This document shows, piece by piece, positions 55,583-64,000 of a DNA stretch of 64,000 nucleotides. Both the position numbers and the translations under genes were made by a program. The first letter of the stretch is position 1; each line of letters begins with the position of its first letter. The notes below the pieces were generated by a model that worked only from the letters and a program-made list of their open reading frames with translations, made no database searches and was not told where the DNA came from. Source of the stretch: UBA7803 sp963822255 (GTDB lineage Bacteria; Pseudomonadota; Gammaproteobacteria; Pseudomonadales; Azotimanducaceae); contig CAWGGV010000009.1 in the NCBI GenBank assembly GCA_963822255.1, positions 124,001 through 188,000 on the forward strand. Direction: 5' to 3'.

Positions 55583-56254
55583 TCAGGCTTCGCGCTTGCG
55601 GCCGGTGAACATGGCCCGCACCAGGTTTTCCCGGTGGGCGAGGCTCGACAACACCACGCCGGAGACGTGCACGATCACCAGGAACAGGGTGAAGTTCGCG
55701 AAAAACTCGTGGATCTCCTTCCACGTTCTCCCGGCCCCGCTCTTGCGGTGATGACGCTTCACCGTCTCGACGCGCTGCTGCAGGCTGCCGGGTTCCGCAG
55801 CCGGCGCCGCGACCGGCGCCTTCGCCGCGGGCTGCTCGACCAGCAGCGGCGCCAGAGGGCCGGCCCCTTTGTCGTAGGCGTACAACACCATGCCGGAGGC
55901 GGCGGTGCAGGTCAGACTCAGAAGCAGCACCACGATCATGGCCGCCCCTGCCGGGTTGTGGCCCAGGTAACGGCGCGCCCGGCCCGTGGCGACGTCGCGC
56001 AGATACCGCAACCCGGCCAGCGGCGAGCGCACGAAGCCGCCGAACCGGGCATGGCGCGTCCCCACTGCGCCCCAGACCAGCCGCAGCGCCACCACGGCTG
56101 CCACCAGGTAGCCCGCCCAGACGTGAGCGGTCAGCGGTTTGCCCTCGGTGAAATAGGCGGTGAAGAACGCCGCCACCAGGCTCCAGTGCCCGATACGCAC
56201 CACCGGGTCCCAGACGCGAATCCATTTGCCGGAAGTCTCCATGACAGTCTCCAT
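55583..56254 (-). CDS. Cytochrome b561-type membrane protein
   Basis: The 223-residue protein has the bacterial b561 layout with four helices: VVRIGHWSLVAAFFTAYF, VWAGYLVAAVVALRLVWGAVG, AAMIVVLLLSLTCTAASGMVLY and EFFANFTLFLVIVHVSGVVLSSL. Heme-ligand His residues are in RIGHWS, LTAHVWAGY and IVHVSGV, with the fourth in EIHEFF. A variable Ala-Pro-rich loop (EQPAAKAPVAAPAAEPG) separates the last two helices. It accepts electrons from quinol and usually reduces a soluble cytochrome. It is divergent from the LuxR-type gene. Confidence 0.9.
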   Translation of the reverse strand: METVMETSGKWIRVWDPVVRIGHWSLVAAFFTAYFTEGKPLTAHVWAGYLVAAVVALRLVWGAVGTRHARFGGFVRSPLAGLRYLRDVATGRARRYLGHNPAGAAMIVVLLLSLTCTAASGMVLYAYDKGAGPLAPLLVEQPAAKAPVAAPAAEPGSLQQRVETVKRHHRKSGAGRTWKEIHEFFANFTLFLVIVHVSGVVLSSLAHRENLVRAMFTGRKREA

Positions 56255-56347
56255 GTTCAGTCGAGCCACGACTGTGCGGGTGAGGGACGGCTGGTAACAT
56301 CCGCCATGCGACGCAATCCCGCTGGAATCGGCGTATCGAGCCCTCAT

Positions 56348-56902
56348 ATGTCGGATGACGTACACGCCCGCCGCTCCGCGCTGGCTGCCATGGCACTGTT
56401 CGGCGCCATCGGTCTGCTCATCCTCTCGGACCTGGTGGTCGACTACCGCGAAGGCGCAACCTGGGGCCACCTGTCGGCGGAGCTCGCCGTGCTGCTGGTG
56501 GCCGCCGGCGGGGTGGGGCTGCTGTGGGCGCAGCTCCGCCAGTCCCGGTCCGATCTGACCCGGGCGCGGGTGGAAGCGGAGCAGTGGCGTCAGGACAACC
56601 AGGCGCTGCTCCAGGGGCTGTCCTCGGCCATCGACCGGCAGTTCCGGCAATGGCAGCTCAGCAAGGCGGAAGCCGAGGTCGGGCTTCTGCTGCTCAAGGG
56701 CCTGAGCCACAAGGAGATCGCCCGCTTGCGCCAGACCAGCGAGCGCACCATTCGGGAGCAGGCCCGCGCGCTGTACCGCAAGGCCGCTCTGTCTGGCCGC
56801 GCGTCGCTGTCGGCATTCTTCCTGGAAGACCTGCTGCTGCCAGCGCCGGCTGCCGGCGGTACGGAAGCAGACTCGCTTGCCAGCCGCGGCTCGGCGCCAT
56901 AG
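56348..56902 (+). CDS. Membrane-anchored LuxR-type HTH protein
   Basis: Two helices (LAAMALFGAIGLLILSDLVV, LSAELAVLLVAAGGVGLLWAQL) are followed by a coiled coil (SRSDLTRARVEAEQWRQDN) and a GerE-type HTH at the C-terminus: EAEVGLLLLKGLSHKEIARLRQTSERTIREQARALYRKAALSGRASLSAFFLEDLL. It is therefore a membrane-tethered DNA-binding regulator without a receiver or sensor domain. It is divergent from cytochrome b561, which it may regulate. An in-frame ATG at 56306 would add 14 residues. Confidence 0.86.
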   Translation: MSDDVHARRSALAAMALFGAIGLLILSDLVVDYREGATWGHLSAELAVLLVAAGGVGLLWAQLRQSRSDLTRARVEAEQWRQDNQALLQGLSSAIDRQFRQWQLSKAEAEVGLLLLKGLSHKEIARLRQTSERTIREQARALYRKAALSGRASLSAFFLEDLLLPAPAAGGTEADSLASRGSAP

Positions 56903-57284
56903 AGTCGTCTTCAATCTCCGGGGCGCCCTCGATCTGGGGGGTGGCGGCACCATGCGCGCCCGGGGCCGGCGCTGCTTCAACGCTTTCGACGCCGAGCAGG
57001 CCGGCGTCGTCGTCGGCTGCCTGTGGTGGACGCTTGAGCAGGCGGGTGGCCAGGATCCGATCATCGAGCAGGCCCCGGAGCACTACTCGCTGCACTGACT
57101 CGAAGCCGGCTGAGCCCTTCCGCGGGAGGGGTGAGTGTTCCCCTGGGCGGGCGTTCCGATACCTGGTGACATTCGGCGCCCTTTACCGAGCGGCGTACTA
57201 CCTCGGCGACCTGCTGTTTCAGTTCGTCACCCTGGCCTTTCCCGAGGCGCTGGAGTGCGCCGATTCCGTTTGCGGCAGCATGGC
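56903..57284. other. Intergenic region, no gene supported
   Basis: This 382-bp stretch lies after the LuxR-type gene and before the convergent end of the LysR gene. A short open frame (56877-57098) lacks a convincing start and any recognisable composition. I see no tRNA-like fold, REP copy or strong terminator. Confidence 0.4.
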
Positions 57285-58202
57285 TCAGGCTGACACGGGG
57301 CGCGCCGCGCCGTGGAACGTGTCGGCGACGAAGTCGAACAGTGCCCGTACCCGCCCTGCGCGGCGCAGGTCGGGATGGGTGAGGAGCCAGACCGCGAACG
57401 ATTCCCGGGGCTGCGCGAATGGCAGGCGCTCGAGCCCCGCCGCTGTCGCGTCCGCCAGCATGCCCACGCCGACCCCAGCACGGACCGCCGCGAGGGCCTC
57501 GGCATGGCGCTCTGCCTGCAGAACGACGCGCGGGCGGGGGGTCAGCCGGCGCAGGGCCGTCCGGTGCCAGTCGTCGTCCAGCTCTGAGGACGGGCCGAGG
57601 GACCACACCACCCACGGACAGTCCTGCGGACCGGGCGTCGCGGGCAGCGCGGCCAGGCAGTCCGCGCTGGCGAAGTAGCCGAACGTGACCCGGCCGAGCT
57701 GGCGGCCCACCAGTTCCTCCGGCGGTGAGTCCGTCACCAGGATGGCCACGTCGGCATGAAGCCGCGCGAGCCGCGCCTCCGCCTCCACTGGCACGTCCTC
57801 AAGCGCCAGCTCGATGGTCGGATGCGCACGCTGGAACTGCCGCAGCAGCGGCATGGGATCGAACAGCGAACCATCCGACACCACCAGCTTCAGCACGCCT
57901 TCCGGCACCGGATTCTTGCCCGTCGCCCGGCGCAGCAGCGCCTCCGCGTGCTCCTCCATGGCCGCGGCACTGACCAGCACCTCCTCACCGTCCGCGGTGA
58001 TCCGGTAGCCGGAGCGGACGTGATCGAACAGCCGCAGGCCAAGGCGCTGCTCGAGCTGGGAGATGTTGCGGATCACCGTGGCGTGACTCACCGCGAGCCG
58101 GCGCGCGGCTCCCACCACCGAGCCGGCCCGCGCCACGGCGAGGAAGTACCGCACCTGATCCCACCGCAACTCGTTGTTCATTTTCAGACAATCATGGTCC
58201 AT
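57285..58202 (-). CDS. LysR-family transcriptional regulator
   Basis: 305 residues. The N-terminal winged HTH is RYFLAVARAGSVVGAARRLAVSHATVIRNISQLEQRLGLRLFDH. The substrate-binding domain spans ~90-290. It is divergent from ribBA, 68 bases apart, so regulation of the riboflavin genes or of itself is possible but not shown. Start ATG 58202; an ATG at 58181 is equivalent. Confidence 0.92.
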   Translation of the reverse strand: MDHDCLKMNNELRWDQVRYFLAVARAGSVVGAARRLAVSHATVIRNISQLEQRLGLRLFDHVRSGYRITADGEEVLVSAAAMEEHAEALLRRATGKNPVPEGVLKLVVSDGSLFDPMPLLRQFQRAHPTIELALEDVPVEAEARLARLHADVAILVTDSPPEELVGRQLGRVTFGYFASADCLAALPATPGPQDCPWVVWSLGPSSELDDDWHRTALRRLTPRPRVVLQAERHAEALAAVRAGVGVGMLADATAAGLERLPFAQPRESFAVWLLTHPDLRRAGRVRALFDFVADTFHGAARPVSA

Positions 58203-58270
58203 GTATTTCTATTTATGAACATTAGTCGGAGCGCTAACATCCGGTCAATGCAACCATCGGGACACGGGCG

Positions 58271-59353
58271 ATGAGCAGAACCGGCGAATTTTCTTCAGTG
58301 GACGATGCAGTGGCACAGGTCGCTGGCGGCGGCGTCGTGATCGTCGTGGACGACGAGAACCGGGAGAACGAAGGCGACCTGATCTTCGCCGCCGAGCATG
58401 CCACCCGGGACAAAATGGCGTTCATGATCCGCCACACCAGCGGAGTCATCTGCGCGCCGGTGGAACCGGTCCGCCTCGACTGCCTCGAGATGCCGCCGAT
58501 GGTGGACCGCAATCAGGAGCCCCACCGCTGCGCATTCACCGTGTCGGTCGACTACCTGCCCGGTATGACCACCGGTATCTCTGCTCAGGAGCGCGCCAAC
58601 ACCTTGAACGCGCTGGCCGACCCGGAATCCACGGCTGCCGATTTCATCCGTCCCGGTCACGTCTTTCCCCTGCGCTACGCCCCGGGCGGCGTGCTGGTGC
58701 GCTCGGGCCACACCGAGGCGGCGCTGGACCTCTGCCGTCTGGCTGGCTGCCGGCCCGCGGCTGCGCTTTGCGAGCTGGTGAACGACGACGGCACCATGAA
58801 GCGCGTGCCCGATCTCATGGCTTTCTCGGCCCAGCACGATCTGCCGATCATCTCCATCGATGCGCTGATCCGCTACCGGGCCAGCAACGAAGTGCTGGTG
58901 CAGGAGATGGCCGCCACCCCGATGACATTGGGCGGCGCGCCGCTCAGCGTGCACGTCTACCGCACCGCGTTCGACGCCAAGCAGATCACCGCGGTGGTCA
59001 AGGCGCGCGCATGCGGCGACATCGACGGCGACCGCCCCACCCTGGTGCGGGTGGTGAAGGGCGTGCGGGACCGGGATTTTCTCGCCAGCGCCGTGGCGCC
59101 CGGCAACGTCATCTCACGCTCGCTCGAGCTGATCAGCGCCGCCGAGCAGGGCGTGTTCATCTATCTGCCTGCGACCAGCAGCGCCCAGGAAGAAGAGACC
59201 ACCGGCGCGGTGTGGCGCGAGGTGGGGCTCGGCAGCTACGTGCTGAACGCCCTGGGAGTGCGACGCATCCATCTGCTGGCCAGCCGTGAGCTGTCTTTTC
59301 CCGGCATCGCCAGCTTCGGGCTGACCATCGAAACCGTCATCAAGGAGGCCTGA
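58271..59353 (+). CDS. ribBA: RibB (DHBP synthase) with a degenerate GTP cyclohydrolase II-like domain
   Basis: The 360-residue protein has a full N-terminal 3,4-dihydroxy-2-butanone 4-phosphate synthase domain: the acidic loop DDENRENEGDL, MIRHTSGVICAP, GHVFPLRYAPGGVLVRSGHTEAALDL. The C-terminal half resembles GTP cyclohydrolase II but lacks the zinc Cys set (C-x-GxxF-xSLxCDCG) and the YLRQEGRG loop, so it is not an active RibA. A complete RibA is encoded three bases downstream. This split of functions is found in several Gammaproteobacteria. Confidence 0.92.
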   Translation: MSRTGEFSSVDDAVAQVAGGGVVIVVDDENRENEGDLIFAAEHATRDKMAFMIRHTSGVICAPVEPVRLDCLEMPPMVDRNQEPHRCAFTVSVDYLPGMTTGISAQERANTLNALADPESTAADFIRPGHVFPLRYAPGGVLVRSGHTEAALDLCRLAGCRPAAALCELVNDDGTMKRVPDLMAFSAQHDLPIISIDALIRYRASNEVLVQEMAATPMTLGGAPLSVHVYRTAFDAKQITAVVKARACGDIDGDRPTLVRVVKGVRDRDFLASAVAPGNVISRSLELISAAEQGVFIYLPATSSAQEEETTGAVWREVGLGSYVLNALGVRRIHLLASRELSFPGIASFGLTIETVIKEA

Positions 59354-59356
59354 GGA

Positions 59357-59977
59357 ATGCGGCAACCGCCCCTGACCATCACCGCCGCCGCCCGCATGCC
59401 CACCCGGCACGGCGAGTTCCTGATGGAAAGCTTCCGGCTGGGCGGCAGCCTCAGCGAGGGGCCGGAGACAGGCGCCGGGGAGCCGTTGCCCCATCTCGCG
59501 CTCTCGGTAGGCCTCGGCAGCGGCGAGCGGCCGCTGGTACGCGTCCACTCGGAGTGCGCCACCGGCGAGATCTTCGGCTCGCTGCGCTGCGACTGCGGCC
59601 AGCAGCTCGACGACTCGCTACAACGCATCCACCGGGCCGGCTGCGGAGTGCTGGTGTACCTGCGTCAGGAAGGCCGCGGCATCGGCCTCGAAAACAAGCT
59701 GAGAGCCTACGCCCTGCAGGATCAGGGGCTCGACACCGTCGATGCCAACGTAGCGCTGGGGCTGCCCGTGGACGCCCGCAGCTACCGGCCCGCCGCTGCC
59801 TACCTGCACCACCGCGGCGTGCGCCGCTGCATGCTGCTGACGAACAATCCGGACAAGCTGCAAAGCCTGCGCGCTCACGGCATCGAGGTCAGCCGGGCGT
59901 CGCTGAAAAGCGCAGCCCATCCCGCGTGCCGAGGCTATCTGGAGACCAAGCGCCTGCGCCTCGGCCAGGACCTGTAG
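59357..59977 (+). CDS. ribA: GTP cyclohydrolase II
   Basis: The 206-residue enzyme opens the riboflavin pathway by converting GTP to the diaminopyrimidine. The zinc site is SECATGEIFGSLRCDCGQQ and the substrate loop is VYLRQEGRGIGLENKLRAYALQDQGLDTVDAN. All three zinc Cys are present. The N-terminus is slightly longer than in E. coli RibA (GGSLSEGPETGAGEPLP insertion). It is co-transcribed with ribBA, so the pair supplies both branches of riboflavin synthesis. Confidence 0.95.
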   Translation: MRQPPLTITAAARMPTRHGEFLMESFRLGGSLSEGPETGAGEPLPHLALSVGLGSGERPLVRVHSECATGEIFGSLRCDCGQQLDDSLQRIHRAGCGVLVYLRQEGRGIGLENKLRAYALQDQGLDTVDANVALGLPVDARSYRPAAAYLHHRGVRRCMLLTNNPDKLQSLRAHGIEVSRASLKSAAHPACRGYLETKRLRLGQDL

Positions 59978-60043
59978 CAGCCGCCTGCACCGGCATGCTG
60001 CCGAGCCTGTGCGAGGCGCCGCCCTGCACGAGCCGAGCGGCGC

Positions 60044-60604
60044 TCAGCCGTGGATCACCCGGAACACATCGGCGAACGTCGGTGCGGCCGGCATGTCGAG
60101 GTTGGTGTGCAGCCGGCGGGCCACGTCGCTGGCGGCGATCAGGCCGCGAATGCGGTGGGTCCGGAAGGCCACCACCAGGCAATGGCGCTCGCCGTGATAG
60201 CGCAGGGTGTCGATGACGTCGCCTACTCTGGCGCGGCGCAGATCGTCGTAGTCCAGGGCGCGCAACTCGTGCCGGTGGGTCATCAGGTCCATCACCTGGA
60301 TCTCGTTGCGGCGCTCGCCGGCGGCCACTCGCTTGAGCAGCCGTTCCTCCGACAGCTCGGCCAGCGTGATGGTGCCGATGAATTCGCCGCCGTGATCCAC
60401 CACCAGACGCAGCTTGGCGTTGCTCTGACGCATGTACTGCTGGGCGGCGGTGGCCGTCATCCATCCATCGATCACCAACGGCTCGTGGCGACGAAAGTCC
60501 GTAAAGAGCGTCAGCGCTGACGAGCGCAGGCCGACGTCGGAAAATTCCGCTGGCGATACCAGGTGATCGGCGGTATCGACGTTGTGTAGCTGCAGTGCGG
60601 TCAT
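60044..60604 (-). CDS. CBS-domain protein
   Basis: The 186-residue protein has two CBS domains: PLVIDGWMTATAAQQYMRQSNAKLRLVVDHGGEFIGTITLAEL and VMDLMTHRHELRALDYDDLRRARVGDVIDTLRYHGERHCLVVAFRTHRIRGLIAASDVAR. Such pairs bind adenine nucleotides. ATG at 60604 has GAGGAGG upstream. Partner unknown. Confidence 0.9.
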   Translation of the reverse strand: MTALQLHNVDTADHLVSPAEFSDVGLRSSALTLFTDFRRHEPLVIDGWMTATAAQQYMRQSNAKLRLVVDHGGEFIGTITLAELSEERLLKRVAAGERRNEIQVMDLMTHRHELRALDYDDLRRARVGDVIDTLRYHGERHCLVVAFRTHRIRGLIAASDVARRLHTNLDMPAAPTFADVFRVIHG

Positions 60605-60689
60605 GGTCCACCTCCTCGCTGCACCGGCCCGGCGGCCACTGGGCGCCGCGGCGCGGGCGCAGGATGTCAATCGAGACTCGATCTACGGG

Positions 60690-60986
60690 TCAGGAGAGGG
60701 ACGATGCGGGCGGTCCGCGGGCGGCTTGCCGGGCAGCGCTGCCCGCGGTGCGCATTGGCGGGACGTCCCGGCAGACGGCGACCGCGCGAAATACCGGTAC
60801 GGGAACCGAGCTGGCCGCGGGCGGAGACGCCGGCTCAGCCGGGTAACCCGAGAGCCGGTCGTCGTCGAGACAGACGGCGATGGTTGCGGCGTGTTGGCCG
60901 AACGCGCCGTGATTCGCGCCGTCCAGTGCCTCGACGCTCACCAGCGTCGCAAGGCCGAGCAGCAAGGCGACGATCCACTTCCTCAT
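60690..60986 (-). CDS. Small exported protein coupled to the BVMO gene
   Basis: 98 residues with a clear signal peptide (MRKWIVALLLGLATLVSVEA). The mature part has two Cys and is Ala/Pro-rich, with no family that I recognise. The ATG at 60986 overlaps the BVMO stop (ATGA), which supports a real, translationally coupled gene. The low-complexity C-terminus makes its function obscure. Confidence 0.6.
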   Translation of the reverse strand: MRKWIVALLLGLATLVSVEALDGANHGAFGQHAATIAVCLDDDRLSGYPAEPASPPAASSVPVPVFRAVAVCRDVPPMRTAGSAARQAARGPPASSLS

Positions 60987-62896
60987 GAAGCGTTGGACCC
61001 GTCGGAAGGCGCCGCGTTCGGGCTCGGCCGTGATGGCGAACGCAGATCCAGACCGTCCAGGCGACCATCGGCGCGCCACTCCGCGAGGAGCTCGAAGAAG
61101 CGTATGGGGCCGGCGCCGTACATGTCGCTGAAGAAGCCGTTGCGGTTGCCGGGCGCGCCTTCGCTGTTGTAATAGCCGGGCGTGCACTCCGCGTAGAAGC
61201 GCCCGCCGAGCCGCGCCAGGCTCCGTACCTCGTCCACGTAGACCCGCTCGGCGTCGGCCGTGGCCTCCACCACCGGTCTGCCGCGGGCCCGGGCTTCGCC
61301 GACCACGTAAGCGACGTGACGGGCCTGCTCGTCCAGGGCGTGGGGCACGTTCACCGTCACCGCGGTCTGGGTGAAGCCCAGAAAGAAGCAGTTGGGGAAA
61401 CCGTGGCTGTGCAGGCCGTGCAGGGTGCGCAGGCCCTCGGACCAGTTCTGGCTGAGGCTCCGGCCGCCATGGCCGACGATGTCGTAGCCGGCCCGCCGGG
61501 TGAACGCGGTGCCGACCTCGAAGCCGGTGGCGAAGATCAGACAGTCGACGGGATATTCGCGGCCCGCCGCCACCACGCCGTGGCTGGTCAGCCGCTCGAC
61601 GCCCTTGCCGTCGGTGTCGACCAGGGTGACGTTGGGCCGGTTGTACGTCTCGCAGGTACTCGTCGTGGAAGCATGGCCGCTTGCAGAACTGGCGGTACCA
61701 CGGCTTCAGCGCCTCGGCCGTCGCCGGGTCGTCGACCATGGCGTCGACCCGGGCGCGGACCTGGTTCATCTTCCGGTAATCGGCCAGCTCCATCAGCTGC
61801 GCCCGTTCCGCGCTGGTCAGCGGCCGGCCGATGCGCTCTGCCGCGGCCTTTGCAGCCGTCCCGGTGAGGTTGCGGAAGATGTCGGTCCAGCCGTCGTGCG
61901 ACCAGGTCCTCGTCGTGCGTCGCCGCCGGAGACCATGGTGTTGAAGTTGTCCATCCGCCGACGCTGCCAGCCGGGCTCGAGCGCCGGCGGCCCAGTCCGG
62001 GTCGGTCTCCGGTTATCGCGCACGTCGACCGACGACGGGGTGCGCTGGAAGACGTACAGTTGCTGCGCCCAGCGGCGCCGAGGTGCGGGATGCACTGAAT
62101 GGCCGTGGCGCCGGTGCCGATGATGCCCACCCGCTTGTCGCCGAGGCGGCTCAGGTTGCCGCTGGAATCGCCGCCCGTGTAGCCGTAGTCCCAGCGGCTG
62201 GTGTGAAACGTGTGCCCCTCGAACTCGTTGATGCCCGGGATCCCCGGGAGCTTCGGTCGGCGACAGCGGCCCGTTGGCCATGGCCACGTAGCGGGCGGTG
62301 AACCGGTCGCCGCGGTCGGTGCTGACGATCCAGCACCGCGCGGTCTCGTCCCAGCGGAGCTCGGTGACCGCGGTCTGAACAGCGCGTCATCGTACAGGCC
62401 GATAATGCCGGGCGATACGCCGGCAGTGCTCGAGGATCTCCGGGGCGAAGGCGTACTTGTGCTTCGGCACGTAGTCGAGCTCCTCGAGCAGCGGCAGGTA
62501 GCAGTAGGACTCCACGTCGCACATGGCGCCGGGGTAGCGGTTCCAGTACCAGGTGCCGCCGAAGTCGCCGGCTTTGTCCACCACGCGCAGGCTCTCGAGC
62601 CCCGCCTCGCGCAGCCGGGCGGCCATGAGCAGGCCGCCGAAGCCGCCGCCGATGATCGCCGCTTCCACGTGGTCGTGCACCGGAGCGCGGCTGAAGCCGG
62701 GCGCCACGTAGGGATCGTCCACGTAGCGGGAGAATCCGGCGGTGACCTCGACGTACTGAGCGATGCCGTCCGAGCGCAGCCGCTTGTCCCGCTCCGCCAG
62801 ATATCTGGCTTTCAAGGCATCGGGATCGAAGTCGATGTCACCGAGCAGCGCGGCAACGGTGGGATCGATGCTCATGGAGTCGCCGTGTTCGCTCAT
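60983..62896 (-). pseudogene. Flavin-containing Baeyer-Villiger-type monooxygenase, multiple frameshifts
   Basis: Read across frames this is a complete BVMO of about 640 residues. FAD fold AAIIGGGFGGLLMAARLREAG; GDFGGTWYWNRYPGAMCDVESYCY; the BVMO fingerprint FEGHTFHTSRWD; NADP fold KRVGIIGTGATAIQCIPHL; and the C-terminal FATGFEVGTAFTRRAGYDIVG. The frame changes near 62401, 62378, 62260, 62069, 62010, 61988, 61917, 61898 and 61652, mostly one-base insertions with two apparent deletions. The N-terminal and C-terminal thirds are clean. It starts in ATGA overlap with the aldo/keto reductase. Breaks may be sequence errors; if real, the enzyme is dead. Confidence 0.83.
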
Positions 62897-63783
62897 ATGG
62901 TGTCGCTGACGCCGCGGACGAACAGCGGCTCGGCGCTGAGACGCCGGGCGTCCTCGGCCACCGCCGCCTGCAGCGCCTCGCTGTCGGCAGGATCGAAGTC
63001 GTCGGCAGCTTCCAGGGTCGGGCGCAGCAGGGTCGCGTCGCTGGAGGTGTTCAGAAACACGCCCGGGCGCGCCAGCACCCAGTGCACGGCCCGCCGCAGC
63101 GCCTCCGGCTCGCGAATGGGCTCGTACCAGCTGAAGTGCCGGGATCGGTCGCCGTCCCGCCAGCGCCGCCGGGCGACGTACTTGATGGTCTGCACGGCGA
63201 CGCCGCCGTCCCGGCAGCGCCGGCACAGTGTCTCGAACGCCTCGGCGTAGATCGGATCCTGCATCATCATGTGGTTGTACGGCAGCAGCACCGAGTCGAA
63301 GTCGAAGGCGTCCAGGCTCTTCAGGTGCATCTCGGCCACCCGGGTGCCGTGTCCGGTGACGCCGATGAAGCGCACCAGCCCCTGGTCGCGGGCTTGCCGG
63401 GCCGCCTCGAGGGCGCCGCCCGGGGCCAGGGCCGTGCGCCAGCCTTCCTCGTCCGTGAGGTTGTGGAACTGAATGAGATCGATCCGTTCCACCGCCATGC
63501 GCTCGAGCGAGCGCTCTATGCTGGCCTTGGCGCCGTCGTAGGTCCGCTCGGCGGTCTTGGTGGCCAGAAAGAAGTCGTCGCGGTGCCCCCTCATCCACGG
63601 CGCCAGCCGGAGCTCGGCATCACCGTAGCTGGCCGCCACGTCGATGTGGTTGACGCCGAACTTCAGCAGCAGATCGAGGACCTCGTCCGCGCGCTCCTGG
63701 GACATGGCGCCGAGCGCGGCGGCACCGAACAGGGTCCGGGTGCTTAGATGGCCCGTGCGGCCGAACGGAATGCGTTCGATCAT
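62893..63783 (-). CDS. Aldo/keto reductase
   Basis: The 296-residue (beta/alpha)8 oxidoreductase uses NADPH. Family signatures: RTLFGAAALGAMS at the start, the catalytic Asp/Tyr region GVNHIDVAASYGDAELRL, catalytic Lys in DDFFLATKT, and His/Gln-type IDLIQFHNLTDEE. The C-terminal cofactor loop is degenerate (FLNTSSDATLLRPTLEA). It heads an operon with the BVMO, so the pair may act in sequence on a ketone or terpenoid. ATG at 63783 begins MIERIPFGRTG. Confidence 0.9.
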   Translation of the reverse strand: MIERIPFGRTGHLSTRTLFGAAALGAMSQERADEVLDLLLKFGVNHIDVAASYGDAELRLAPWMRGHRDDFFLATKTAERTYDGAKASIERSLERMAVERIDLIQFHNLTDEEGWRTALAPGGALEAARQARDQGLVRFIGVTGHGTRVAEMHLKSLDAFDFDSVLLPYNHMMMQDPIYAEAFETLCRRCRDGGVAVQTIKYVARRRWRDGDRSRHFSWYEPIREPEALRRAVHWVLARPGVFLNTSSDATLLRPTLEAADDFDPADSEALQAAVAEDARRLSAEPLFVRGVSDTI

Positions 63784-64000
63784 CGGCGTGCTCCCTCGAG
63801 ACGACATTCAGGACTGTACGCCGGCGCCGCCGAGAGCGGAAGGATCGGCGCAGCGCCCCGTCGCCGGAACGCTCGCGGTGGCACTGGTTCTCGAGACTGG
63901 CGGGGTGGGCGATCCGGGACACCCCAGGGGCGATGTTCGCGGCCCTATCGGCACCACGAAAATCGCCCCCGGGCGGAGCGGACGAGGTGATCAGCGGAAG
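63784..64000. other. Terminal intergenic sequence
   Basis: These 217 bases upstream of the aldo/keto reductase contain no supported gene. They should hold its promoter. Short open frames on both strands lack signal or family features. Confidence 0.35.

Noticed and set aside
56877..57098. Small open frame after the LuxR-type gene
   Set aside because: It overlaps the end of that gene, has no ribosome binding site and no recognisable composition.
58203..58270. FMN riboswitch before ribBA
   Set aside because: The 68-bp gap is too short for an FMN aptamer and lacks its conserved core.

Overview
The window looks like chromosomal DNA of a high-GC, free-living Gammaproteobacterium. This rests on GC-rich coding throughout, ATGA/TGATG operon overlaps, RND-TolC efflux, a RibBA/RibA pair, Fe-type superoxide dismutase, a BigR/SqrR-type sulfur regulator, and scattered palindromic REP elements built on GTGGGAGCG. 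No marker fixes genus or order. I read everything by eye and ran no searches, so family names rest on recognised motifs and architecture.

Region 1 (1-14.6 kb) is an envelope electron-transfer module. It holds an FAD/NAD(P) oxidoreductase with two 4Fe-4S sites, a His-rich membrane protein, a 21-CXXCH cytochrome, a second cytochrome with 13 CXXCH plus one CX3CH, a TPR-containing outer-membrane beta-barrel, and a convergent 3-heme lipoprotein with PKD/Ig-like repeats. An autotransporter-type barrel and a Sel1/ankyrin periplasmic protein flank it. Together these could carry electrons from cytoplasmic NAD(P)H to the cell surface. Region 2 (14.6-18.5 kb) holds a caspase-fold lipoprotein lacking its catalytic His, a lipase-like lipoprotein whose start codon overlaps the caspase start, and a membrane Ser/Thr kinase. 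Region 3 (18.8-23.1 kb) is sodB followed by a sulfide/persulfide module (sqr, trxC, persulfide dioxygenase-like MBL protein, rhodanese) divergent from a two-Cys ArsR regulator with an obvious operator.

Region 4 (23.1-33.2 kb) has two efflux loci: an MFP with a heavily frameshifted RND pump, and an intact MFP-RND-OMF operon. Region 5 (33.2-44.2 kb) is mixed metabolism and envelope: a retropepsin-like protein, an ArnT-like transferase, a PepSY protein, a TrkA-N membrane protein, class I aldolase, an isoquinoline-1-oxidoreductase-like molybdoenzyme pair, an S51 peptidase-GNAT fusion, a YkvA protein and a TVP38 protein. Region 6 (44.2-45.8 kb) is a tRNA-Arg(CCG) gene with a 1.4 kb insertion carrying one Fic gene, bounded by 51-bp direct repeats of the tRNA 3' end.

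Region 7 (45.8-64 kb) contains a CocE-type hydrolase, an EamA transporter, an ECF sigma/anti-sigma/two-DUF4097 operon, a flavin monooxygenase with a DUF3237 protein, a broken E-D-S type subtilase, cytochrome b561, a membrane LuxR-type protein, LysR, riboflavin genes, a CBS protein, and an aldo/keto reductase-BVMO-exported protein operon. Frameshifts recur but cluster at a few places (about 5.9, 6.9, 24.2-27.0, 28.8 and 61.6-62.4 kb). Most are single-base insertions after which the protein resumes perfectly, so sequence error must be excluded before calling these genes dead.
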